DNA of 64,000 bases from Acidobacteriaceae bacterium (GTDB taxonomy: Bacteria > Acidobacteriota > Terriglobia > Terriglobales > Acidobacteriaceae): positions 1 to 64,000 of the forward strand of contig JANYKL010000070.1 of the NCBI GenBank assembly GCA_025361625.1. The letters are read 5' to 3'. Below the pieces are notes generated by a model that was not told where the DNA came from, ran no database searches, and saw nothing but the letters and a program-made list of their open reading frames with translations. The position numbers and the translations under genes were made by a program. Of the stretch, positions 17,143 through 24,999 are shown piece after piece. The stretch's first letter is position 1, and each line of letters opens with the position of its first letter.

Positions 17143-19110
17143 ATGCGAATCCGCCGATTGCTGGCGCTGGTGGTTGCCATTTGTAGCAGCTTGTGCACGC
17201 CTGTTGTCTCTTCGACAGGACCCGATGACCGCCCCCTCACCGATCCGAAGTCGGTGGTCTCGACATTAAACGCGGCTGCCCGGCTTGCGCCCATCGACGA
17301 CCTCTACTACACACGAAGTGTTTCTGCTGCCGCCTGGTCGCCTGACGGCCAGCAAATCATATTCGTCAGTGACATTGCCGGCCGCTTCAATCTTTGGAAG
17401 GTGAGTGCCTCCGGCGGATGGCCCATCCAACTTACCCAGTCCGACGATCGCCAATACAACCCCGTCTCGTCCCCAGACGGCAAATGGATCGTCTACCAGC
17501 AGGATCGCGCAGGCGATGAGCTCTGGGATCTCTACGCCGTCCCCACCAACGGCGGTAATATGATCAACCTCACCAACACTCCAGCCATTCGCGAGCAAAA
17601 TCCGCGCTGGTCCCACGATGGCCGCTCGATCGCATTTGCTTACAAGCCCAAGGAAAACTCGCAGTATGACATCGGGTTGCTCGACTGGAACACGCGCAAG
17701 GTGCAGAAGCTAACCCATGAGCAGCAACCCGGTTACGCCTGGAGCGTGGTGGCCTGGAGCAGCGACGACAAGACCATCTACGCTGGCCGCGTGAATCCTC
17801 TCTTCACCGACGCGGACGTCTACCGCATCGACGTGGCGACCGGGAAGATGGAGAATCTCACCCCCCACCAGGGCACCATGCGCTACCTCGCCTCATCGCT
17901 TTCGCCCGACGGCGCGACGCTCCTGCTGAGTTCGGATGCCAAGGGTGGCTACATGAACATCGCCTTGCTCGATATCGCCACCAGGAAAATGACCTGGGTC
18001 ACCGACTTGAAATGGGAGGCGTCCTCGGGTAATTTTTCACCCGACGGCAAACGTTATACCTACACCGTCAACGAGGATGGAGTGATTGACGCGTATCTCG
18101 TCGATCGCGCAAGCAACGAAGCGCAGAAGGTTGACCTGCCGCACGGCCTGAATTATTTCTTGGGCAGTCCCAACGAGTTCGCGCCGCAAAGCGACCGAGT
18201 GATCATTTCCCACGAGGCTTCGAATCAGCCCGGCGACCTATGGGTCTACAATCTCCACAACCGCCATGCCGAGCAACTGACTTTTTCAACGATTGCAAGC
18301 TTGCGTGAGACACCACTTCCGCCATCCCAAATTGTCCACTACAAAAGTTTCGACGGAAAAATTATCACCGCGTTGCTCTGGGTGCCGTTCAATCTGAAGC
18401 GCGATGGAAGTAATCCCGCGGTCGTACTGCCGCACGGCGGACCCACCGGTCAGATGGTTGACTACTGGAACACCGATGTGGCGGCGCTGACCTCGCGAGG
18501 ATACGTCTGCATAGCTCCCAACCCGCGCGGGTCCACTGGCTACGGGCTGGATTTCCAGAAGGCTAACTTTCAGGATCTGGGCGGCGGCGACCTCAAAGAC
18601 GAGATCGCCGGAGTAGACTTCCTCAAAGCCACGGGTTACGTCGATCCCAAAAAAATCGGTATTTACGGCGGCTCTTACGGCGGCTTTATGACGCTGATGG
18701 CCATCGGTAAGACGCCCAATATCTGGGCGGCCGCTGTAGATTTGTACGGGATCATCAGCTGGTACACCATGCTGAAGAGTTCGGACCCCGAGCTGGACGA
18801 GTATCTTAAGGCTCTGTTGGGCAATCCGGACGAGAACCGCAAGATCTATGAGGCGGACTCGCCGATCACTTACATTCGCAGCGAGAAGGCTCCTTTACTC
18901 GTCCTCCAGGGCGACAACGATCCGCGCGTGCCGAAGGAGGAGGCGCAACAGGTTGTCGAGATCCTCAGGAAAGAAGGCCGCGTCGTTGATGTTCATTATT
19001 ACCCGAACGAAGGTCACGGGTTCGTTAAACGCGAGAACCAGATTGACTCCATCCGGCGCACCATCGCCTGGTTCGACCAGTACCTCATGGGAAAAAGCCC
19101 CGCGCCATAG
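17143..19110 (+). CDS. S9 family peptidase (dipeptidyl-aminopeptidase-like)
   Basis: Serine peptidase of the prolyl oligopeptidase clan, 655 residues. The chosen ATG follows AAAGAGG and opens a signal peptide (MRIRRLLALVVAICSSLCTP), so the enzyme is likely periplasmic or secreted. The N-terminal ~380 residues form a beta-propeller of WD40-like Tol/PD40 units (AWSPDGQQIIFVSD, VSSPDGKWIVYQQD, SLSPDGATLLLSSD). The catalytic alpha/beta-hydrolase domain has GIYGGSYGGFMT (nucleophile Ser in GxSxGG), Asp in LQGDNDPRVP and His in NEGHGF, so the triad is complete. A longer frame upstream lacks signal-peptide logic. It stands alone between the export gene and the WecA-like gene. Peptide substrates are unknown. 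Confidence 0.92.
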   Translation: MRIRRLLALVVAICSSLCTPVVSSTGPDDRPLTDPKSVVSTLNAAARLAPIDDLYYTRSVSAAAWSPDGQQIIFVSDIAGRFNLWKVSASGGWPIQLTQSDDRQYNPVSSPDGKWIVYQQDRAGDELWDLYAVPTNGGNMINLTNTPAIREQNPRWSHDGRSIAFAYKPKENSQYDIGLLDWNTRKVQKLTHEQQPGYAWSVVAWSSDDKTIYAGRVNPLFTDADVYRIDVATGKMENLTPHQGTMRYLASSLSPDGATLLLSSDAKGGYMNIALLDIATRKMTWVTDLKWEASSGNFSPDGKRYTYTVNEDGVIDAYLVDRASNEAQKVDLPHGLNYFLGSPNEFAPQSDRVIISHEASNQPGDLWVYNLHNRHAEQLTFSTIASLRETPLPPSQIVHYKSFDGKIITALLWVPFNLKRDGSNPAVVLPHGGPTGQMVDYWNTDVAALTSRGYVCIAPNPRGSTGYGLDFQKANFQDLGGGDLKDEIAGVDFLKATGYVDPKKIGIYGGSYGGFMTLMAIGKTPNIWAAAVDLYGIISWYTMLKSSDPELDEYLKALLGNPDENRKIYEADSPITYIRSEKAPLLVLQGDNDPRVPKEEAQQVVEILRKEGRVVDVHYYPNEGHGFVKRENQIDSIRRTIAWFDQYLMGKSPAP

Positions 19111-19545
19111 AACCACCGCGGCTCAGTGCCCAGTTCTCCAATGTGGCACGGTCTGGCACCAGAACTTGCGAAGATCACATCGATCTCAAAACTAGTTTCG
19201 ATCGAAGACAGGCGATGGGCCGCGTCACTCCACTCTGTTTCCAAACAAGTAAGTTTCGGGATCAAACAAATGCTGTCTCTACTTGAAGCCATTTCAAAAT
19301 ATTCGGGTCCATGCACAAAATACGGTCGATGAACCACCGATAACAAATTTTCTGTGTTGCTCCTATCCAACCCCCAGCTGTATAGTTCCCTAAATCACAT
19401 TCATCACATGCCCCAGGCTTAAGGAAAATTCTGTCTGCTTGCATCGCGGAAGCTCCATGGCGGGAGCTCCGATTGCTGAAGCTCCGATGGCGGAAGGTCT
19501 GATGAATGATTGAAACTGGGTTTTGGGCTGGAAGGAATTCGGACT
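19111..19545. other. Intergenic region without a gene
   Basis: 435 nt between the S9 peptidase and the WecA-like gene. No frame here is supported as a gene. It holds two TGGCAC copies near 19143-19155 and a 15-nt tandem repeat at 19446-19504, next to the likely start of the downstream gene. The middle part (19160-19420) shows nothing I can name. Confidence 0.6.
19446..19504 (+). repeat. 15-nt degenerate tandem repeat, four units
   Basis: Units close to GCGGAAGCTCCGATG at 19446-19459 (14 nt), 19460-19474, 19475-19489 and 19490-19504. The array lies just upstream of the WecA-like start and ends 41 nt before it. Confidence 0.75.
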
Positions 19546-21090
19546 TTGACTCTTCTGTTTTTTGGGCTCTTCGCGTTTTCCCTGCTTGTCTCGTTTATCG
19601 CGACGCGCATGGTAAGGGATTCCGCAACCCGCAGGGGTCTGGTGTACTCCCCAACCGAAGGGCGTCACGTTCATCAGAATGCGCTCCCTCGGTTGGGCGG
19701 CGTTGCAATTTTTCTCGCCTTCTCCTTCACTCTTGTCGTCTGGTTAGGCCTGTCTGTCTTGTTTCCACGCCTGCGTGAAGGGCTAGCTCCAGCAACCCTC
19801 TTCCGCATTTATCTACCGGCCTGCGTTATTTTCGGCCTCGGAATCTACGACGACTTGCGCGGCGCGAGTGCCTACATCAAGTTCATAGTGCAGGCGCTGG
19901 CCGCCACAATGTTATTCGCTGGCGGCATGCGTGTTCTTGACATCCCCCTAATCTTCGGTTCGCACTCGCTGCCGTGGTTTGCCGGGCTGCCTCTGACCAT
20001 CTTGTGGGTAGTGGCGGTTACCAATGCATTTAACCTCATCGACGGACTGGACGGTTTAGCCGCGGGTTCCGCGCTGTTTTCAACCATGGTGTTCTTCATC
20101 GTCTCCCTGGTGGTTCACTCGTCGATTGGAGCGCTGATGAGCGTAACCCTCGCCGGCGCCATCCTCGGATTTCTGCGCTTCAACTTCAATCCGGCCACGA
20201 TATTTCTTGGTGATTCCGGCAGCTTGTTTATCGGCTTTATGCTTAGCGCTCTGGCGCTCGCTGGAGCCCAGAAAGCCCCAACCTTTGTCGCCGTCGCTAT
20301 TCCAGTAGTCTCCTTCGGACTGCCTATTCTCGAAACCTCGCTCTCGATCGTCCGCCGCCTGATCAGCGGCCGCCCGGTATTTACCGCCGACCGCGAGCAT
20401 ATTCACCACAAACTCCTCGCCTTGGGATTTTCCCATCGCCAGGTCGTCATCGTTCTTTATGCCGTATCTGCCCTGTTCGCCATGCTCAGCCTCTTCCTTC
20501 TGTGGCCGACGGGCAGCACGCTCGGATTAGTGCTGGCCGTGGTGGGCACTGGCGTCTGGCTCGGAGTGCAGCATCTGAACTATCTCGAATTTGGCGAATT
20601 GCGGCGCGTGGCTCAGCGCACGATCGATCAGCGGCACATTGTGATCAACAACCTTTCTGTACGTCGAGCGATCGAGGAACTTAAACTGGCGAATGAATTG
20701 AGCCAGATACGCCGAGTGCTTGTGGCGGCCTTTGAAAACAATGATTTCGATGCTTTCGAACTGGTTCTTAAGGCCGGAAATGGAGACTACACCTCGTCTT
20801 CAAACGACCAGGCGCGGCCCCTGCACTGGAGCAAGTTTCCTCACATGGCGGCAATTTCAACCCAACCTTCGTGGAAGCTCACTCTGGACCTTGTAAATAC
20901 TTCAAATCAGCGCCGCGGGTCGTTGGTCGTTTACCGCATGTACGGCCCGCGCGATTTGCAGCTCGACGTTAACCTTCTCACCTCCGAATTTCCGACCGCT
21001 CTGGCGAACGCCCTCGACCGGGTCATGAATACGCCGGCGGTTTTTGCGGCAGCCCGCCAGGATTCCTCATACTTAGCCGCGAACCTTTAG
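19546..21090 (+). CDS. WecA/MraY-like phosphoglycosyltransferase with soluble C-terminal extension
   Basis: Multi-span membrane enzyme of the glycosyltransferase 4 family that loads a sugar-1-phosphate onto undecaprenyl phosphate to start polysaccharide assembly. Motifs: IYDDLRGASAY, NAFNLIDGLDGLAAG, FLGDSGSLFIGF and DREHIHHKLL. About ten hydrophobic segments fill residues 1-340. The remaining ~170 residues (from LNYLEFGELRR) are soluble, with a coiled-coil-like helix (RAIEELKLANELSQIRRVL) and a mixed alpha/beta part, so at 514 residues it is much longer than WecA (~360). The TTG at 19546 has GGAAGGA about nine bases upstream; an in-frame TTG at 19510 is the alternative. It probably supplies the lipid-linked primer for the nearby polysaccharide locus. 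Confidence 0.88.
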   Translation: MTLLFFGLFAFSLLVSFIATRMVRDSATRRGLVYSPTEGRHVHQNALPRLGGVAIFLAFSFTLVVWLGLSVLFPRLREGLAPATLFRIYLPACVIFGLGIYDDLRGASAYIKFIVQALAATMLFAGGMRVLDIPLIFGSHSLPWFAGLPLTILWVVAVTNAFNLIDGLDGLAAGSALFSTMVFFIVSLVVHSSIGALMSVTLAGAILGFLRFNFNPATIFLGDSGSLFIGFMLSALALAGAQKAPTFVAVAIPVVSFGLPILETSLSIVRRLISGRPVFTADREHIHHKLLALGFSHRQVVIVLYAVSALFAMLSLFLLWPTGSTLGLVLAVVGTGVWLGVQHLNYLEFGELRRVAQRTIDQRHIVINNLSVRRAIEELKLANELSQIRRVLVAAFENNDFDAFELVLKAGNGDYTSSSNDQARPLHWSKFPHMAAISTQPSWKLTLDLVNTSNQRRGSLVVYRMYGPRDLQLDVNLLTSEFPTALANALDRVMNTPAVFAAARQDSSYLAANL

Positions 21091-21160
21091 AACTAATCCA
21101 ATAGCTAAAGCTGATTTATTGAGATACACCGGCTTCCACCTGAGGTAAGATGGCTGGATT

Positions 21161-23056
21161 ATGGATCGGAGCGCCCAGACTCTGCCGGATCCAGCTGCCC
21201 GTCCGCCCCAGGAGCGCCGGCGCAGCGTTCGCCAAAGATTGCATTCGCCCGTTTACGCCAGTTTCAATGGCCCCGGTACGGGCGTGGTTGTAGACCTTAG
21301 CGAACTGATTGATCTGAACGAAGACGGCTTCGCAGTGCAGACCGGCGCGAAGCTGGAAGAGAACCGCGCCATCACCCTCTGCCTCGAACTTCCTGAAACC
21401 AAGTCATACATTCATGGCAGCGGCCAGGTCATCTGGAGCGACGCCGCCGGACGCAGCGGCATAAGGTTCGCCGCTCTTTCCGATGGCTCGCGCCAAATTC
21501 TTAAAGAGTGGTTACTGGCTAACCTATTGATTGGCTCTTCGAATCACGCTGCCAGATCTGAACAAAGGGCAGAACAAAGATCCAAACAAAAATCCGAACA
21601 AAAATTCGAACAAAAATTCGAACAATTTGCCTTGAAGGAAAATTCCCCACAGTCGTCCGCCGCTGAGTCGTCCCTCCCCGCTACCGTTGCTCCGGCTGAA
21701 CCCGCGTCAGTAGCTGAGTCAGGCGAAGGCTCAATGTTGGCGCGCATGCAGAAAGAGTTTGACGCCTTGTCCGCGCTCGACTCCGTACCCGAAGAGGTGC
21801 GAGTACTGGGCGGTGACGCCGATGCGGTTTTCGGTTTTATCGCCGAACGCGCATTGAATTTGACAGGCGCGAGCGGAGCGGCCCTCGCCTTTCAGTCCGA
21901 TGGAAAAATGATTTGCAGGGGACGTGCCGGTGAAATTTCTCCGCCGCTTGCCTCCCCGGTTGATGCCCAGCACGGCTTAACCGGAGAGTGCGCTACCACA
22001 GGCTCCCTTGTGCTGTGCGATGACCTGGAGAACGATCCACGCCTCGACCCGGAGATAGGCCGCGCACTCGGCATCGGCTCGCTGATGGCCGCTCCGATCA
22101 TGCTCGAAGCGCGCGTAGTTGGATTGCTTGAGCTTTTCTTTTCGCAACCTCAGCATTTTTCTGACGCCCAAAAAACGATTTTGCTTCGACTGGTAGAGAT
22201 GATTCCAATGACATGCCTGGGGCAGAGTGCAGCCGAGCAAACTCGAACCCTCGCGCAGCTTTTAAACAAGCAGCTTTTGACCCACCAGTTACAAACAAAG
22301 CAATTTCCATCAGAGCAGTTTCTAACAGAGCAGCTTGTAACAAAAAAGAAGAGTGAATTACTGCCCTCGCCGCCAATTTCTGCACCAGCGGCATCTGCGA
22401 GGCTTCAAAATCACGCGTCCCGACAGCATATCGCTCTTGAACAGCTCAACGCTCGGAAAACGGATGCGGCCATTCCACGCATGGCACTCTCGACGCTGTC
22501 TCCCTTCAGCTTTCGCGCGCTCATCGCGGGGACCATCATCGTGGTTGCGGTTGTCGTGGGCTACCTGGCTGGGCCGTTGATCGAAAAGCGAATGAGCGTT
22601 CAACGTAAACACTCGCAAGAATTTTTGAACTCAGCGCAGGCTTCGGTCTCGCCATCGAGTGAGCCAAAACAGGCAAAAAACCTTGCAGACTTACGAAAAC
22701 TCGCGGATAGCGGCAACGCAGACGCGCAGTGGCAACTCGGTGTGCGCTATCACAATGGCGAAGAGGTTCCCCACGATGACACTCGCGCGATGCTCTGGTT
22801 TCTGCGCGCGGCGGAGCAGGGACAAGTCACGGCGCAAGCCACTCTAGGGGCCTACTACTGGGCCGGACGTGGTGTCCCGCAGGATTTGACGAAAGCGTAT
22901 TTCTGGTCGGCGCTGGCGTTCGCACAAGGGGACGAAAACAGCCGGTCCCGTCTCGAAGGCCTTGCCTCTCAAATGACAAAGGATCAAGTGGGCGCAGCCC
23001 GACAGCAGGCTGAAATCTGGCTCCATAGCCACGCCCAGCCAAAACAAAGCGATTAG
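21161..23056 (+). CDS. PilZ-GAF-TM-Sel1 multidomain protein
   Basis: 631 residues. PilZ lies at about 17-125, with RRSVR for the RxxxR motif, but the second motif is irregular (DLSELIDLNEDG, a stretched or substituted DxSxxG). An EQ-rich 12-nt-unit repeat follows at ~133-156, then a GAF domain at ~215-350 (GLTGECATTGSLVLCDD; ALGIGSLMAAPI). A pentad repeat lies at ~363-393, one membrane segment at ~450-475 (IAGTIIVVAVVVGYLAG), and two Sel1 repeats at ~510-600 (NADAQWQLGVRYHNGEEVP; AQATLGAYYWAGRGVPQ). PilZ and GAF would face the cytoplasm and Sel1 the periplasm. It may couple cyclic-di-GMP or small-molecule sensing to an envelope protein partner. The start follows CACCTGAGGTAAG at a rather long distance. 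Function is inferred from domains only. Confidence 0.8.
   Translation: MDRSAQTLPDPAARPPQERRRSVRQRLHSPVYASFNGPGTGVVVDLSELIDLNEDGFAVQTGAKLEENRAITLCLELPETKSYIHGSGQVIWSDAAGRSGIRFAALSDGSRQILKEWLLANLLIGSSNHAARSEQRAEQRSKQKSEQKFEQKFEQFALKENSPQSSAAESSLPATVAPAEPASVAESGEGSMLARMQKEFDALSALDSVPEEVRVLGGDADAVFGFIAERALNLTGASGAALAFQSDGKMICRGRAGEISPPLASPVDAQHGLTGECATTGSLVLCDDLENDPRLDPEIGRALGIGSLMAAPIMLEARVVGLLELFFSQPQHFSDAQKTILLRLVEMIPMTCLGQSAAEQTRTLAQLLNKQLLTHQLQTKQFPSEQFLTEQLVTKKKSELLPSPPISAPAASARLQNHASRQHIALEQLNARKTDAAIPRMALSTLSPFSFRALIAGTIIVVAVVVGYLAGPLIEKRMSVQRKHSQEFLNSAQASVSPSSEPKQAKNLADLRKLADSGNADAQWQLGVRYHNGEEVPHDDTRAMLWFLRAAEQGQVTAQATLGAYYWAGRGVPQDLTKAYFWSALAFAQGDENSRSRLEGLASQMTKDQVGAARQQAEIWLHSHAQPKQSD
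21557..21628 (+). repeat. 12-nt in-frame tandem repeat, six units
   Basis: Six 12-nt units of the type TCCGAACAAAAA inside the PilZ-GAF-Sel1 gene, encoding a four-residue xEQ(K/R) repeat that links PilZ to the rest. The last three units are nearly identical, the first three more diverged. Confidence 0.85.
22250..22339 (+). repeat. 15-nt in-frame tandem repeat, six units
   Basis: Six 15-nt units in the same gene give a five-residue repeat with Gln at every fifth position (codons at 22256, 22271, 22286, 22301, 22316 and 22331), roughly (L/F)xx(E/K)Q. It lies between the GAF domain and the membrane segment. Confidence 0.8.
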
Positions 23057-23122
23057 ACCCAGCAGGCGCGGCGCCACTTGAAAGATTTCAATCTCTTCCG
23101 CCCGGAGCCGTAAAATATTTCT

Positions 23123-24265
23123 GTGTCCACGCTTCACGAAATTCTTTCTACCGATAAGCGAGTTCGCGAAGCTGATCCGGCGCTATGGGAAAAGCTCGAT
23201 CGCGAGCGCGTGCGTTGCTTCGCCTGCGGACACTGCTGCCCGATTCCCGACGGCCAGCCCGGGGTCTGCAAGGTTCGCTTCAATCAAGGCGGTACTCTCT
23301 ACGCTCCATTTGGATATGTCGCAGGAGTGCAGTGTGATCCGATTGAGAAGAAGCCCTTCTTCCACGCCTACCCTGGAGCTCTTGCCTATAGCTTCGGAAT
23401 GCTGGGATGCGATCTCCACTGTTCCTACTGCCAGAACTGGGTCACCTCGCAAGCCTTGCGAGATCCAAATGCGATTTCGGCGCCGCTCGAAGCTGATCCG
23501 AAACTGTTGGTCACCGACGCGCTCAGGCAAGGGGCAAAGGTTGTAGTCAGCACCTACAACGAACCGTTGATCACGAGCGAATGGGCGGTCGCAGTTTTTC
23601 GTGAGGCTCGAGCAGCCGGGTTGCTCACTGCTTTCGTTTCCAACGGCAACGGTACCCCGCAAGCCCTCAAATATCTCCGCCCATGGATCGATCTCTACAA
23701 AGTTGATCTGAAGAGTTTCGACGATCACCATTATCGCCAGCTAGGCGGACGTTTGCAGCCCATTCTGGAGACGATTCGCGCTTTGCACGGTATGGGAATC
23801 TGGCTGGAGATCGTCACTCTGCTCATTCCCGGTTTCAACGACAGCGATGCCGAATTGCGGCGCCTGACAGAATTCGTGGCCGGTGTTTCCCCAGACATTC
23901 CCTGGCACGTCACCGCATTCCATCAGGATTACAAAATGACATCGCCCTCTGACACGAGCGCTCACGACTTGCTGCGTGCCGCGAAGATTGGAAGGGAACA
24001 GGGCCTGCATTACATTTACGCTGGCAATCTTCCCGGTTGTGTGGGCCAACTCGAAGATACACACTGCCCCGGTTGCAGCGAGCTTTTAATCAAGCGCCGC
24101 GGATATTTCATAGAAGAATATCGACTGACTGAACAGGGAAGATGTCCAGCCTGTACTTTCGCTCTACCGGGACGCTGGTCAAAGCACTTCGATGGACAGA
24201 TTGCATCGTCTCCTTTTCGTCCGCAAAGCGGATCGCAATTGGTTAAAATCCTCTCGCAAACATAA
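23123..24265 (+). CDS. amrS: AmmeMemoRadiSam system radical SAM enzyme AmrS
   Basis: 380-residue radical SAM protein. The cluster motif CDLHCSYC (CxxxCxxC) near residues 94-101 binds the 4Fe-4S cluster. An N-terminal Cys-rich stretch (CFACGHCCPIPDGQPGVCKV) and a C-terminal zinc-ribbon-like pair (CPGCSELL and CPACTF) are characteristic of the AmrS family rather than of pyruvate formate-lyase activators, to which it is often misassigned. The reaction is unknown in the family. Partner genes memo and AMMECR1 are not in this window. Start is GTG with no strong ribosome site. The stop is 4 nt before the next gene, so the two are probably co-transcribed. Confidence 0.88.
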   Translation: MSTLHEILSTDKRVREADPALWEKLDRERVRCFACGHCCPIPDGQPGVCKVRFNQGGTLYAPFGYVAGVQCDPIEKKPFFHAYPGALAYSFGMLGCDLHCSYCQNWVTSQALRDPNAISAPLEADPKLLVTDALRQGAKVVVSTYNEPLITSEWAVAVFREARAAGLLTAFVSNGNGTPQALKYLRPWIDLYKVDLKSFDDHHYRQLGGRLQPILETIRALHGMGIWLEIVTLLIPGFNDSDAELRRLTEFVAGVSPDIPWHVTAFHQDYKMTSPSDTSAHDLLRAAKIGREQGLHYIYAGNLPGCVGQLEDTHCPGCSELLIKRRGYFIEEYRLTEQGRCPACTFALPGRWSKHFDGQIASSPFRPQSGSQLVKILSQT

Positions 24266-24269
24266 CTTC

Positions 24270-24893
24270 ATGCCTGCCAGACAAAAGCTGCCGCCTGTTT
24301 TATTTTGTCTGGCGGCTAGCTGCCTCCTCATCTCGAATGTGGGTTGCTCGCCGCGCGACTTTCTTACGCGTCGCCTGGCTGGCGACCTCATTGCCGCGTC
24401 CGAAGACTTCAAGGCACCGCAGCTCTTCTTGCTGAGAAGCGGACTGTACTCGAACAAAGAATTCAACTCGCCCGACCTGATGGTCTTGAAGCGCCGAGGA
24501 TGGATTGTAGGCACTACGCAGAAGCAATGCCCCGTTGGACTTCAGCCACCCCCCTGCTGGGATGTAGTCCTCTCTCCCCTGGGGGTAGACACCATTCGTC
24601 CCCTCATTTCGACGGTCACGCCCGGCACGGGAACAATTTCACTTCAGGTGTCGCATCGGCAAATCGATTCAATTTCCGGCATCAGCAAGTCGGAAAATAA
24701 TGCCGATGTTGAGTTTCTTTGGCATTGGGTTGCGCTCAATCCAGTCGGGGCCGCCCTCTACGATAGCGGCGTGCACTACCGGACCATGGTTAGCTTTCGC
24801 AAATTCGACGATGGCTGGAAAGTGGTCGAAAAGGGTGCTCCGGCAAATCAGTCTCTTGAGGACGCGCTCAGGAATGCTCAGCCAGCGCAATAG
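24270..24893 (+). CDS. Small putative lipoprotein, unknown function
   Basis: 207 residues. The N-terminus MPARQKLPPVLFCLAASCLL followed by ISNVGCSPRD looks like a lipoprotein signal, although Asn at position -3 is unusual for a lipobox, so processing is uncertain. No domain was recognised. The mature part has two Cys close together (KQCPVGLQPPPCWD) and a beta-rich C-terminal half ending in KFDDGWKVVEKG, reminiscent of small periplasmic NTF2-like or immunity-type folds without a firm match. The open frame begins 78 nt upstream inside amrS, but the ATG at 24270 starts right where the signal peptide begins and sits 4 nt after amrS. Confidence 0.65.
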   Translation: MPARQKLPPVLFCLAASCLLISNVGCSPRDFLTRRLAGDLIAASEDFKAPQLFLLRSGLYSNKEFNSPDLMVLKRRGWIVGTTQKQCPVGLQPPPCWDVVLSPLGVDTIRPLISTVTPGTGTISLQVSHRQIDSISGISKSENNADVEFLWHWVALNPVGAALYDSGVHYRTMVSFRKFDDGWKVVEKGAPANQSLEDALRNAQPAQ

Positions 24894-24999
24894 GTCGTTA
24901 ACGTTCTAGACGGCGCAAAAAGCTAAAACACTTTAGAATTGTCATCCCATGCGAACTGGCTGCTCCTAACGATGTCAAAAGGATGTTGCTTTCTTCGCC

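Noticed and set aside
23123-24265. Pyruvate formate-lyase activating enzyme
   Set aside because: The N-terminal Cys-rich segment and C-terminal zinc-ribbon-like pair fit AmrS instead.
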